From Prorocentrum cordatum (Eukaryota; Sar; Dinophyceae; Prorocentrales; Prorocentraceae): a DNA stretch of 64,000 nt. Below, piece after piece: positions 9,236-18,436 of this stretch. The stretch is from NCBI GenBank assembly GCA_963575745.1, contig CAUYUJ010022053.1:23501-87500 (forward strand), written 5' to 3'. The notes under the pieces are model-generated. The model was not told the origin of the DNA and did no database searches. It worked only from the letters and a program-made list of their open reading frames with translations. Both the position numbers and the translations under genes were made by a program. Each line of letters begins with the position of its first letter. Position 1 is the first letter of the stretch.

Positions 9236-9540
9236 GTAGGGGCCCGACCACAAGAAACCTCCTACAAAAAACCCAACCCTGAGACCCTGGGGCAACAACT
9301 GATTTGTGGCGTGGGAGCGTCACGCCTTCCATCGCAAAACCATCGAAACCCAAGAAACCCAGGGCACCGCAGACGTCGATCGTGGTTGGAGAAGATGGAG
9401 GAGGAGGAGGAGGCGGAGGAGAAAGAGGAGGAGGAGGAGGAGGAGGAGGAAGAGGAGAAGGGGGAGGAGGAGGGGCACGAGGAGGGGGGGGGAGGAGGAG
9501 GAGGAGGAGCAGGGTACTTCTTGGCACGGGCCCCCACTGC
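9236..9540. mobile_element. Family H element, copy 2, expanded by a GGA array
   Basis: Same interior as 6733-6913 up to ACCCAGGGCACC, then a (GGA)n tract about 110 bp long, then the family right end (CTTCTTGGCACGGGCCCCCA). Confidence 0.75.
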
Positions 9541-9714
9541 ATGCGCAAGGTCGCTCAAAAGCCGCCACCTGCGGGCCTCACGGCGGCGGTCCACGCTTCG
9601 GCCTGGAGCGGCCACGATCTGGCCGCCTCCGCGCGGGCACGACGCGACGAGCACGTGCCGTGGCCACGAGGAGTGCCCACGTCCCCTGTCCTTTTGGCAT
9701 GCGCAGTATGGAAG

Positions 9715-9870
9715 GGGGCCCTGGGACACACGAATCCATAGACACAAATCCCACAATTCCCCATATGCGTTGCATGGTTTCTGGGATCTCGTCTCCCCCC
9801 GCACTTCCCACATGTTCCCATTGTCTACTGGGAGTGATGACTTGCGTCTGTGTGTTTTTCCCTCCTGACA
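9715..9870. mobile_element. Family D element, copy 2
   Basis: GGGACACACGAATCCATAGA..CCCCATA..GTTTCTGG..CTCGTCTCC..TGCGTCTGTGTGTTTTTCCC, as in copies 1, 3 and 4. Confidence 0.65.
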
Positions 9871-10432
9871 TGTAGGGCTTTGACAATGCACCGCTAACTC
9901 CCAGGATCCAAGGGCAGAACACCTGCCAGGGACTGGCCGCTGGGGCAGAACATTTCTGTGCGCGCGTCGGCCCAAGATGCGGCGGCCTTCGCCGGAGGAA
10001 GGCCTTTACACATCCTCTGCAACACTTCCAACTGCGCCTTGGTTCCAGCATGCGGTCCGTGCGCGACGGCAGGACACGGCCCCCTCAAGAAAGCACCGGG
10101 AGACCTGTGCCCAAAAGAGGGCACAGTCAAGCTGCTGCAATCAGGAACGCTAAATAGGAAACTTGCCACCCAAACGAGCCTGGGTGCACGGGGAGGGCTG
10201 GAGGAACAACCTCGGAATGATCTAAGGAACAGCGAGCCCCGTTCGAACCCGAAGAGGCCCTGATTTCAGCGTCTTGACTGCAAGGACAACATGGGCACGA
10301 TGCCCAAAGGCCAAAAGGTGGTCCCAAGAAGGCAGCGGCCGCTGTTGGGCAGGCGACCTCTCGACTCGAACGGACTATGCTCGAGGCGACACCGACTGTG
10401 AGTCCTGTTCAAAACTGGCAGGAATCGGGGAT
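9871..10432. other. Intronic stretch, no gene recognised
   Basis: Moderately GC-rich, non-repetitive within the window. Open frames are short on both strands and have no family features. Confidence 0.5.
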
Positions 10433-10588
10433 GGACAGAACCCCCTTTAGCAAAACGTGGTTTAGTGAAAACGACCTCGGGCCCAAATCTGGCGGGCGAA
10501 AGCCTGGAAACTGACGGCCACGGCGCCCTCTCGAGAACCGAAAACGGACAATTCACTAATCGACGTGTCACTATTGTGGGTTCTGTCC
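10433..10588. mobile_element. Family N TIR element, copy 2
   Basis: Perfect 11-bp ends GGACAGAACCC/GGGTTCTGTCC. Interior shared with copies 1 and 3. Confidence 0.8.
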
Positions 10589-10631
10589 AGCCCCGAACCA
10601 TCCTTCCCGTCCCCAGTGATCGCAGCGAGCC

Positions 10632-10792
10632 TTAGGTCGGGCATGCCCTTCTACAGGCGGACGTTGGGAGAGAAAGGTTAAACTAGGCACGACATATTCA
10701 AACATAGTTTAAGTAATCCCAAAAAATCGTCCCCCAGACTATGTGTTACTATTTCTGGAAAGTCAGCCTGTAGAGGGACATGCCCGACTTCA
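10632..10792. mobile_element. Family A element, copy 3, at the NOG2 splice donor
   Basis: TTAGGTCGGGCATGCCCTT to GGACATGCCCGACTTCA, with a perfect 8-bp target duplication AGCGAGCC at 10624-10631 and 10793-10800. On the minus strand the duplication starts at intron nucleotide 7, so the element sits at the very start of the GC-donor intron. Confidence 0.95.
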
Positions 10793-10806
10793 AGCGAGCC
10801 CCTGGC

Positions 10807-10938
10807 CTTGTTCAGCACCAGCACGATGTGCTTGTGGGCCCGGTTCTTCCGCAGCTCCGCCTCCAGTGCCCGGCAGCGGGTGCCCATCGGGTCCCGCGCG
10901 TCGAGCACGAACACGAGCACGTCCGAGGAATCCACGAC
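10807..10938 (-). CDS. NOG2: NOG2/GNL2, internal exon with start of the permuted GTPase domain
   Basis: Forty-four in-frame codons reading VVDSSDVLVFVLDARDPMGT and onward to HKHIVLVLNK. The (V/I)DSSDV..VLDARDPMGTR block is diagnostic of NOG2-type GTPases, and the final NK is the first half of the G4 motif NKVD, completed by the next exon 5.75 kb away. Acceptor CTGGCAG|GTC, donor AAG|GCCAGG (GC type). Both junctions are phase 0, so the three exons join without adjustment. Confidence 0.93.
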
Positions 10939-11400
10939 CTGCCAGCGGAGGTGGCCAGGATCAGTCAGCGCCGAATCGAGCCACATCGGCGTGGAGTCGG
11001 AATCGAATCGCATCGGCCGCGCCAAGATGCACAGCGGCGCCGTAAAAGCACCGGGCCGCATCGGAGCGCCAGAATATCAGTACCGAATGGGACCGGGTCG
11101 GCTGAAATCGGTATGAAATCAGATCGATCGGATCTAACAGGACCCTGGAAAGGAGATCGATAGGTTTTCGCTTGCTTTCCCACACTTCTGGGTCTTCAAG
11201 GCCGTCCTCGCCGCAACCGCTGGATCCTCGTCGCCGTCGACGTCTTCCTCGGCCTCGTTCCTTGATCGAACCCCAGCCACCGCAAGCCTGACTCCCGAAT
11301 GCCTGGTCGAGACGGGTCTCCCCCCCGCCCCCGTCCCTCCGCCCTCCTCGTCCTCCTCCTCGCATCTCCTCGCCGTCCTCCCCATGCCCTTCTGGCCCAC
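10939..11400 (-). other. NOG2: 462-bp NOG2 intron (GT-AG)
   Basis: Donor AAG|GTGGGC, acceptor GGCAG|G. It holds AATCGNATCGG/GATCGGATC-rich sequence related to 37140-37200 and 50050-50210. Confidence 0.85.
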
Positions 11401-11929
11401 CTTCCACAACTCTGACCAGATTCGCCTAGACGTGCCCTTGTCAAAGATCTCCTCCTTCGCATGACCCATCGAAGTATCGGCGGTATCCCCCAGCTTCGCT
11501 CGCTGCAACTGTTTGTCGTCGTACTCCTCCGACTTTTGCTCCACCGCGGATATGAGGCCCTCCATGTCGTAGCTGCCGAGCTTTGCCCGCTTCTGTTGTC
11601 TCCTCTTGCCGAAGGTCTCCTGGAACGGCGAGATGGAAAGCAAATCCATCTTCGAGGCTTTACCCTCCGTGTCGCGCAGCAGGGACATTGGCAGCTTGGA
11701 GGACTTCAAGACCACCTGGAAAGGATCCTCGACTCCCTTGCTGATGGTCTCCCGGAAAGCCTGCATCTTGCCCTGGGCTATCACGCGCGTGTTGCCGAAC
11801 CAGCGCCGGTCGGGCTGGATGCGGCGCGGCCCCTTCGGCTGCTCCTTCATCTTGGCGATGTTGGGCTTCGACTTGTACATCTGCAGCCGCTTGATGGTGT
11901 TCTCGGAGCGGAAGTGGGAGCCATCCTTC
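11401..11929 (-). CDS. NOG2: NOG2/GNL2, N-terminal domain exon
   Basis: One base plus 176 codons. Recognisable NOG2 N-terminal landmarks in order: SENTIKRLQMYKSKP, RIQPDRRWFGNTRVI, DPFQVVLKSSKLPMSLL, FQETFGKRRQQKRAKL, and EEIFDKGTSRRIWSELWK, which runs directly into the GTPase domain. The upstream acceptor is CCCCTTTCAG|G after a pyrimidine-rich run. The start codon and roughly the first 30-50 residues must lie in one or more upstream exons (higher coordinates) that I could not identify. The family works in nucleolar pre-60S maturation; expression of this copy is unproven, but all joins are open and conserved motifs intact. Confidence 0.93.
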
Positions 11930-12379
11930 CTGAAAGGGGTGGGGGAGCAAGAGGACGCGGACACCGCTGCCCCCGGATCTCTCACAGCGTGCGTTCCGAC
12001 TGGGATTCCGAGGCGAATCCAGCCAAAGCAACGCGGGCCCCCGGGGTGGCGCGAAGAGGCGACGACGAGCACGGCGGAAGGACAGCGTCGTCGGCATGCC
12101 CTGCTCTCTTGATGGGCAATCACAGGACCCCTGACCCTTTGGGAGCGGACCTGACTTAGGAGGGCCAGGAACATCAGGGATAAGGGGTCTGTTCTGCAGA
12201 TGCATCGAAACGCACCGCCCAAATCCGTGACCCCGAATGCGGGCGGGGACCCGAGTAAGGCCGCGGCTTCCCTATGCCATCAGGGATAAAAAAGGGGTCC
12301 TGTTGCCCTCGATGCCCCTTCGCGGCCGACGAGCCCATCCGTGCACGGACCCTCGCAGATTGGCGACCGACGCGCGACC

Positions 12380-12900
12380 CCGGGAGGAGGAGGGAGGAGG
12401 GAGGGAGGGAGGGAGGAGGGAGGAGGGAGGAGGGGGGAGGGGAGAGGAGAAGAAGAGGAGGAGGAGGGAGGAGGAGGAGAGGAGGAGGAGGAGGAGGAGG
12501 AGGGGAGGGGAGGAGAGGAGGAGGGAGGAGGAGGAGGAGGAGGAGGGAGAGGAGGAGAGGAGGAGGAGGAGGGAGGGAGGAGGAGGAGGTGGAAGGAGGA
12601 GGAGGGAGAGGAGGAGGAGGAGGAGGAGGAGGAGGAGGAGGGAGGAGGGGCATCCGCGCGCAAGGGCGCGCCCTGCCTCTCCGGGGGGAGGGGAGGGGGC
12701 GGGGCCGAGGAGCGCCCGCGTACCGCGCGCAGGCCGCGGGCCACGGCGGCGCGCCGCGCGGGCCCACGGCCCAAGCGTGTACCGTCGGGGCGTTGACCTA
12801 AAAGGAACCCTACAGTAAGGAAGGAGGCCCTCCTCCTCCTCCTCCTTCTCCTCCTCCTGCTCCTCCTCCTTCTCCTCCTCCTCCTCCTCATCCTCCGCTT
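12380..12900. repeat. (GGA)n array then facing (TCC)n array
   Basis: GGA with GGGA interruptions at 12380-12650 and TCC at 12828-12900, with 180 bp of GC-rich sequence between. Confidence 0.85.
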
Positions 12901-12957
12901 CCTCCCCCCACTCCTAGCCCTTTCGATCAGGGTCGGCGGCACCGGCCGTCAGGCCTC

Positions 12958-13090
12958 TCCAATAAGGAACGAGGCCCCTATTTTCCATAAGTTAAACTTC
13001 GATTTCCTGTCGAAAACCTAAGGAAAACCTGAGGCAAGCTGCGAAACATGTAAGGAACGCGGAGCCCCTCCCCAACGAAAAGGGTTCCTT
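12958..13090. mobile_element. Element related to X (inverted ends AATAAGGAACG / AAGGGTTCCTT)
   Basis: CCAATAAGGAACGAGGCCCCT resembles the element nested at 51670-51815. Its right part (GTAAGGAACGCGGAGCCCC) is a second direct copy of the motif. Confidence 0.45.
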
Positions 13091-13228
13091 CTTCAGCGCC
13101 CCGACTGTATTGAGGGCGGGTGGTAAGGACGCAAGGTCCCTGGAGGCCGAAGTTGGGACTTCTGGGGCGGCGGGCGGACAACGAGAAGAAGGGCAGAGGA
13201 CGGACCGCAGAGGCAAGGACACAAGTGC

Positions 13229-13378
13229 ACTCTGGGTTTCTTAATGAGCGTGGGGGGGGGTGACCCCCCCGACGGGGGTCGGATGCCTTCGGCGAGCGGA
13301 GGCTACCCGCGGCGGGGGTCGATGTGGGGCTGTCGGCGGGGGTGACGTCCTCACGACGATCATTAAGAAACTCAGGAT
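13229..13378. mobile_element. Element AB with about 20-bp inverted ends
   Basis: TGGGTTTCTTAATGAGCGTG is mirrored by ACGATCATTAAGAAACTCAG. The interior is GGGGGTGACCCCC-rich. Single copy here. Confidence 0.6.
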
Positions 13379-13474
13379 ACCCTAGACGAAGGCGCGCGTC
13401 CTTACTGAACGCGTTGCCCGAACTCACTCGACGGCGGCGCTGCTCGCAGGGGCCTGGGGCCAGGAGCGCGGGGG

Positions 13475-13654
13475 TACAGTGGATACCAGTCCACAACAAA
13501 CCTTAAACAAGAAACCCAACCCTGAGACGCCAAGGCGTCCATCGAGTTCTGGTGCGAGAGCGTCACGCTTTCCACGGCAAGACCACCGGAACCCGAGAGA
13601 CCCAGGGCACCCTGGAGGCAAGCAGAGCGCTTCCTGGCATGGGTCTCCACTGTA
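13475..13654. mobile_element. Family H element, copy 3
   Basis: TACAGTGGATACCAGTCC to GGGTCTCCACTGTA with the family interior. Confidence 0.8.
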
Positions 13655-13734
13655 TATGGGGTGCGCGGTTTCCAGGGGGCCCAGGGGCCAGAGCGGGCAA
13701 GCCGCGGCTATCGCACCGCAGACGGCGATCGGGG

Positions 13735-13880
13735 TTGGAGGAGAAGGAGGAGGAGGAGGAGGAGGAGGAGGAGGAGGAGGAGGAGAGGAGGAGGAGGCGG
13801 AGGAGGAGGAGGAGGAGGAGGAGAGGAGGAGGAGGAGAGGAGGAGGGGATTTGGGAGGAGGAGGAGGAGGAGGAGGGTCT
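13735..13880. repeat. (GGA)n microsatellite
   Basis: Long GGA tract with GGCGGA and GAGGAGGGGATTTGG interruptions, followed by a lone family H right end (GGCATGGGCCTCCACTG). Confidence 0.85.
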
Positions 13881-13934
13881 CTTGGCATGGGCCTCCACTG
13901 AAAGGGCCCCCCCCCCTCTCGGGGCCCTGGGCCC

Positions 13935-14035
13935 GGCAGATGTCGGCAGGCTCCCCCCGCAGCGCCGACCGCGGCCGCCGCCCCGTGACTCCACGCGGCC
14001 GCTGCGCGGGCGGCCCGCGCCCCCGCCCACGGGGG
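13935..14035. repeat. Direct repeat partner of 14510-14615
   Basis: CCGGCAGATGTCGGCAGGCT..CGCCGACCGCGGCCGCCGCCC..GCGCCCCCGCCCACG recurs about 575 bp downstream with moderate divergence. Confidence 0.6.
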
Positions 14036-14217
14036 CGAGGAGGACGACGAGGACGAGGAGGAGAAGGACGAGGAAGAGGAGGACGAGGAAGAGGAGGAGG
14101 AGGAGGAGGAGGAGGAGGAGGAGGAGGAGGAGGAGAAGGACGAGGAGGACGAGGAGGAGGAGGAGGACGAGGAGGACGAGGAGGACGAGGAGGAGGACGA
14201 GGAGGACGAGGAGGAGA
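14035..14217. repeat. (GGA/GGACGA)n microsatellite
   Basis: GAGGACGAGGAGGACGAGG tract, nearly pure purine. Confidence 0.85.
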
Positions 14218-14248
14218 CGCGACCCCTGACCCCCTGCACCTAGGGTCG

Positions 14249-14434
14249 AAAGCTGGGCGAGGGCTGCTAAAACCGTGGCTGCCAAAACGGCCCTCCCGGA
14301 AGGAAGCAAAAACCACTTCCCGGAATGAGGCGCGGCACGCGACACAGTCAACGGGCTTCTTCCCGGAAGGACGAAGACAACTTCCCGGAGGTCGGTTTTA
14401 GCAGCCACGGATTTAGCAGCCCTTGCCAGGCTTC
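14249..14434. mobile_element. Element AC with about 50-bp inverted ends
   Basis: GGGCTGCTAAAACCGTGGCT at the left is inverted at the right with few changes; similarity continues to TCC.GGAAG. Confidence 0.75.
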
Positions 14435-14509
14435 AGATAGAGACCTTGCCATCCCTTGGGGGCCCCTCTCTTACTTTCACTGGCCTTCCGCCGGTGGAGA
14501 CAGCCCCGG

Positions 14510-14615
14510 GCCCGGCAGACCTCGGCGGGCTGCCCCAAAGCGCCGCCCGCGGCAGCCGCCCTGTGACTCAACTCGACCCCTGGTGCGCGCCCCCGCCCGC
14601 GCCTACGGGGCCGAG
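14510..14615. repeat. Direct repeat partner of 13935-14035
   Basis: Second copy of the GGCAGACCTCGGCGGGCTGC..CGCCCCCGCCCGCG segment. Confidence 0.6.
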
Positions 14616-14653
14616 TCCGGGAAGCCCTGCTCCGAGAGGCCTTACCATGCTTT

Positions 14654-14810
14654 TTAGGTCGGGCGTGGTCCTCCACAGGCGGACCTTCGACGATAAGTAA
14701 AGAATAGTCCAAAACTACAAACAATATTCAAAAGTCGTGAAACAATCGGACACAAACTATGCTTTGACCATGTCTGAAAGTTCCTCCTGTAGAGAGACAG
14801 GCCGACTTAA
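14654..14810. mobile_element. Family A element, copy 4
   Basis: TTAGGTCGGGCGTGGTCC..GGCGGACCTT to TCCTCCTGTAGAGAGACAGG then CCGACTTAA. AT-rich core. Confidence 0.85.
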
Positions 14811-15853
14811 TATCACTTCCACTGGCCTTCCGCGGGCCTTCCGCCGGTGGAGCCAGCCCCCGCTTTACTTCCGCCGGCCTCCTAAGGGCTTCCGCCGTGT
14901 TCCGCCGAGGAAGTAATGACAACTCCTTCGATCCTCAGGCCCGGACTCCCGACGTCGTGATGTTTCCGTAACTTCGACCCCTACTGGACCCATTGCCAGG
15001 GACCGATGTTTCATCCCAAGTTGTTTGTTGACGGCGCCGAGGCCTGGTGAGGGCCTCCAGAGGCTGAACACAACGATGTTTTGTTGTGCCGCCCAATGCA
15101 GGAAGGGAGGACGACGACGAAGCGACGGCCGCCAGGAGGACCTGAGGAGGAAGCGGGACGGGGCCGCTCAGGGGAACGGGACGTTCCCTGGAGCACAGCG
15201 AGAAACAAGTCCCGTCATGCTTTTTTGGGGCCAGGACCCGAGGGTGTCTGGAAGGGCGAAGCCTTTCCTGGAGCGCCCAACACATTATCCTCCTCCTCCC
15301 CCTCCTCCTCTTCCTACATACATACACGGCGAACAAAGGAGTGCATCAAGCCTAGCTCGAAGCCTCCAGGCGCCCCGATCAAAAAAGGATCAGGCGCTGG
15401 CACGACACCGTGCCAAAAAGATATGAAATTACGGGCAGACCACCTCTCGCTCCAGTTGTCTGAAAGGTGTGCTCCCCAACTCGATCCGCCAAGGGATAGG
15501 GCCCCAAAACCCCACCGGCCGCCTCTACCCCACTCCTGTCGGGCGGAGCCCGAAGGCCAGGACCGCCACATAGGCACAGGTCAGAGGCCCAGGTGCCTGG
15601 CTGCCCTCAGCCACCACCCGCAGGCAATGGCCAAAGTCCGCCGCCCGCCCACGAGTGGGGCGAGCACGCAAAGACAGCTCAACAAATTTGGAAGTAACAA
15701 AGGTTAGTGACGCAACTGGCCCCACCACTCGCTTCCAGGGTCCTCTACTGGGCGAGCCAGGGGCCAGGCCGAGTCAAGTGCAGGCCCTCAGGCCACCGGC
15801 ACTTACCATGCAGAATCTGAGACCTCTGAAGTTAAAAACACGTTCCTTGGCAG
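14811..15853. other. No gene or strong repeat recognised
   Basis: GC-rich unique-looking sequence. The longest frames lack domain signatures and the two strands give equally poor candidates. A short TCC tract lies at 15290-15315. Confidence 0.5.
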
Positions 15854-16046
15854 GTGCGCGGCATCACCTGGGACAGCGCCGAGCACTACACACCAGGCTG
15901 TGCCTCCTTCAAACGAGGGGAGTCCACCGAAGCAACTCCCTGGGAGCGGAGGTATGCGGCGTCACCCGGGGCGGCGCTCAGCACCACCCTCCAGGCAGCG
16001 CCCCCCACAAAAGCGGGGAGGCCACCAAAGCCGCTCCCTCTAGAGA
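15854..16046. repeat. Tandem duplication of about 97 bp
   Basis: GCGCGGCATCACCTGGGACAGCG and GCGGCGTCACCCGGGGCGGCG begin two copies; both continue CACCA..CAGGC..GCC..CAAA.G.GGGGAG. Diverged. Confidence 0.6.
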
Positions 16047-16231
16047 CCCACTGCTCTTCCACGCTTCTGAGCAAGAAAGAAAAGGGAACACTACACGGCA
16101 ACAGTCAGAGGGCATGTTGATCTGGACCAGTACCCCTGATCCACACATTCGCCACCTCTTGGCGGGCCTTCCACCAGGCCGAACTGGTGACGGGAACATC
16201 TCGGTGAGTCTGAACTGGGACACGTCAAACA

Positions 16232-17143
16232 CTAGGTGGTAGTTCTGGCTGATGTGTCCGCACGCCGTAAGCCTTTTTCGCAGGCCTCCCTCACCTTGGG
16301 GTCGTTCCAATACTTCTTCATCAGCTGGTTGTAGTCAGGCTCTGCGTTCGCATCGGCGATGGGACCCTCGGGACCTGCTGCACAAGAGACTCCGACGGTC
16401 ATCGCGGCCTCCTGCTTGTCCTCCAGCTGGTTGACGACTCTGCTCTCGGCAGCGCCTTGCGGCTCCGTGGCACTCGAGGGCCCCCAGCCCTGCTCCGCGC
16501 AGGAGAACACGACAGTGCCGCAAGTACGACGCCGGCCTGCAGCCCCAGATGCCTCCCAGCGCCCTGGGGGGCAACGAGGATCCACGCCCGGCACGCAAGG
16601 CTCCCAAAAACAAGCAGACGGGATGAACTCCGCGGCGGACGCATTGAGCTCCTTCCGACTGACGGCGTCCCTGGCCAGCACGGCCTCCACGGCCTCCAGG
16701 CGCCAAGTGGTGACACCACTAGGGCCCTGCGGGAGCTCGAAGGGCTCGCCCGCTCCATCCAGGACCGCCCTCACAGCTGGGATGAGCGGTCCAGCCTCGG
16801 CACTGCTGGGAGCCCCCCACAGCCTAGGGCCCTTCTGCGCGCTGCGCCACTCCCGAGGCGGCGCTCCAGCTGAAGGACAGCGCTGCGCATGGAGGGCCAC
16901 GTTGCGGATCAGCGTGTCGTCGAAGCGACGCAGGGCGGGCCTGGCCAAGGCCTGACAACCGGCGACCTCGGAGCCCAAGGTCACCCCGCCGCCTGGACCA
17001 ATCAGTGCCCGCAGCCGTTCCAGCTCTGCCAGGAGTTTGGTGATGAGCGCGTCAGCCGAAGCCCGTGCGCCCGCAGCGCCCCGTCGTCGGCCGACGCCTC
17101 TCGCTGCACGAGCCTCCGCAGAGGCGGCAGCGTCCCGTGCCAT
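16232..17143 (-). CDS. PAM2-motif protein, probable spliced-leader retrogene
   Basis: An uninterrupted 303-codon frame, strongly GC3-biased, on the minus strand. It carries LNASAAEFIP at about residues 166-175, matching the PAM2 core LNxxAxxFxP used by ataxin-2, PAIP and other proteins to bind the MLLE domain of poly(A)-binding protein. Residues 31-48 (DALITKLLAELERLRALI) form a likely amphipathic helix; residues 268-292 (EPDYNQLMKKYWNDPKVREA...) are charged; no signal peptide or membrane segment is seen. The start chosen is the first in-frame ATG; a GTG-initiated frame and an out-of-frame ATG lie upstream in the leader. The lack of introns, next to an intron-rich gene, and the relict DinoSL 78 nt upstream suggest a reinserted mRNA. 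The overall family was not recognised; an RNA- or translation-linked role is inferred only from PAM2. Confidence 0.65.
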   Translation of the reverse strand: MARDAAASAEARAARGVGRRRGAAGARASADALITKLLAELERLRALIGPGGGVTLGSEVAGCQALARPALRRFDDTLIRNVALHAQRCPSAGAPPREWRSAQKGPRLWGAPSSAEAGPLIPAVRAVLDGAGEPFELPQGPSGVTTWRLEAVEAVLARDAVSRKELNASAAEFIPSACFWEPCVPGVDPRCPPGRWEASGAAGRRRTCGTVVFSCAEQGWGPSSATEPQGAAESRVVNQLEDKQEAAMTVGVSCAAGPEGPIADANAEPDYNQLMKKYWNDPKVREACEKGLRRADTSARTTT

Positions 17144-17221
17144 CCCAAGTCGAGTGCGGAAGCAAATGGCCGCCAATAAGCATTCGCCAGAGGCAGACAC
17201 CCTTGAGCACGCGAGCGCGGC

Positions 17222-17243
17222 CTTGAGTCAAAATGGCTACGGA
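17222..17243 (-). other. Relict dinoflagellate spliced leader (DinoSL)
   Basis: Read on the minus strand, CCGTAGCCATTTTG followed by ACTCAAG matches the 22-nt DinoSL at all positions but one (G16 to A). The bases just 5' are GAGGAGAAG, a possible trans-splice acceptor. A weaker GCTCAAG at about 17210 could be a remnant of an older leader. In dinoflagellates, leader sequence in genomic DNA marks cDNA-derived genes. Confidence 0.85.
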
Positions 17244-17248
17244 CTTCT

Positions 17249-17291
17249 CCTCCTCCTCCTCCTCCTCCTCCTCCTCCTCCTCCTCCTCCAT
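17249..17291. repeat. (TCC)n microsatellite
   Basis: Pure TCC tract directly upstream (minus strand) of the relict leader. Confidence 0.9.
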
Positions 17292-17399
17292 CCATTCTCC
17301 TGATAGATAACTTCTCCCTGTCGCACCCCGAGGCCAATTTTTAGTGCGGGCTGGGCGTTTCGCCTGAGGCTTCCTCACCACTTTCGAATCTGAAGCTTG

Positions 17400-17760
17400 A
17401 AAAGTGGCGGCAGCTTCACATATGGAGGGCGTGTGGTTTTCAAAATGTGGCTCTCGCCTGAGCGCCGCGCACATTCGCTTAAAGAAATTGCAGGGGGGTC
17501 GCGGATTGTGGGCGGGTGGTTCTCAACATGTGGCTCTCGCCTTGGCGCCGCGCACATTCGTTTTAAAACATTGCAAGGGCTTCACGGATTGATGGTGGTT
17601 CCATTCCAAAATGTGGTTCTCGCCTTAGCGCCGCGCACATTCGTTTAAACAATTTGCAAGAACTTCACGGATTGAGGGTGGCGTATTTTCAAAACGTGGC
17701 TCTCGCACCAACGCCGCGCGCATTATTGTTTGTTAAGTTTGCACAACTTTCACGGATTTG
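17400..17760. repeat. Tandem satellite, about 88-bp units, four copies
   Basis: Units contain CAAAATGTGGCTCTCGCCT..GCGCCGCGCACATTCG..TTGCA..TTCACGGATTG. Related single units lie at 35610-35770 and 37800-37880. Confidence 0.8.
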
Positions 17761-17939
17761 CATGATCCACGCACCAGCAGTGGTGTCTTGGAAGGGTTCA
17801 GGATTATGCGGGCGCAACAGTTATGTTGATTCGCGTTTTGGCAGGATTCTGGATCGTCAAGACGCAGCAGTCAGGTTGACACGTAGCGTTGAAATCCAGA
17901 GAACATTGCTTTGGCACGCTTCAGGATCTTCAAACAGTT

Positions 17940-18055
17940 GTCTTCTAGCGAGGCAGCTCCCTCAATGGAAATGAACCGTCGCAGGGGCCTACGAAGAGGG
18001 AGCTTGGAGGGAGGGTGAATCCCAACATCGTTGATGACTCGTGGGTCTCCTCTGA
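17940..18055. repeat. Dispersed repeat shared with 37910-38020
   Basis: GAGGCAGCTCCCTCAATGGAA..GGGGCCT..GAGCTTGGA..CCAACATCGTTGATGA then a TCC array in both places. Together with the 88-bp units this is a larger duplicated block. Confidence 0.7.
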
Positions 18056-18205
18056 TACTCCTCCTCCTCCTCCTCCTTCTCCTTCTCCTCCTCCTCCTCC
18101 TCCCCATCCTCTTCCTTCCCATGCTCCTCCTCCTCCACCTTCTCCTCCTCCTCCTCCTCCTCCTCCTCCTCCTCCTCCTCCTCCTCCTCCTCCTCCTCTC
18201 CCGCC
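18056..18205. repeat. (TCC)n microsatellite
   Basis: TCC array about 150 bp long with a few TTCC interruptions. Confidence 0.9.
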
Positions 18206-18365
18206 AGCGATTCTTCTCCGCCGCCTTCCTGACGCGGGTCTCGCCGTTGGGTGCAGTTCGCCCCGCCTTCGAGGAGGCGTTGGAGCTCTTGAGCGCGGAG
18301 CCCGCCTTCAGCGCGCCCTGGCCCTTCTTCTGTCCCCGGTTGCTCGGGGCCTGCCTGTGCGATGT
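18206..18365 (-). other. Possible coding exon, unidentified
   Basis: Between two microsatellites, the minus strand reads a GC3-rich basic peptide (APSNRGQKKGQGALKAG..., ending RVRKAAEKNRWRERR). Its codon ends look like NOG2 exons, but I recognise no family and no clean splice pair. It could be a basic tail exon or chance. Confidence 0.3.
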
Positions 18366-18379
18366 TGCGTTTTTGTTTC

Positions 18380-18404
18380 GCGGTGATGATGATGCTGATG
18401 ATGA

Positions 18405-18436
<32 letters not shown>

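Larger units (their letters stand above)
5053..10806 (-). other. NOG2: 5754-bp NOG2 intron with GC donor, filled with small elements
   Basis: Donor AAG|GCCAGG, acceptor GAGAAG|G; the flanking exons join in frame as NK|VD. It contains TCC and GGA arrays, copies of families N (2), O, H (2), G, A (3), E, F, Q, AA and D, and a degenerate tandem repeat. No other gene was recognised inside. Confidence 0.85.

Noticed and set aside
10205-10245. GTTCGAACCC as a tRNA T-arm
   Set aside because: Upstream sequence does not fold into D and anticodon arms.
12237-12818. Arg-rich 193-codon plus-strand ORF
   Set aside because: GGA microsatellite in the Arg/Glu frame; no conserved ends.
16889-17179. Plus-strand ORF overlapping the retrogene
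   Set aside because: Opposite the GC3-rich frame and spliced leader; no motif or codon bias of its own.
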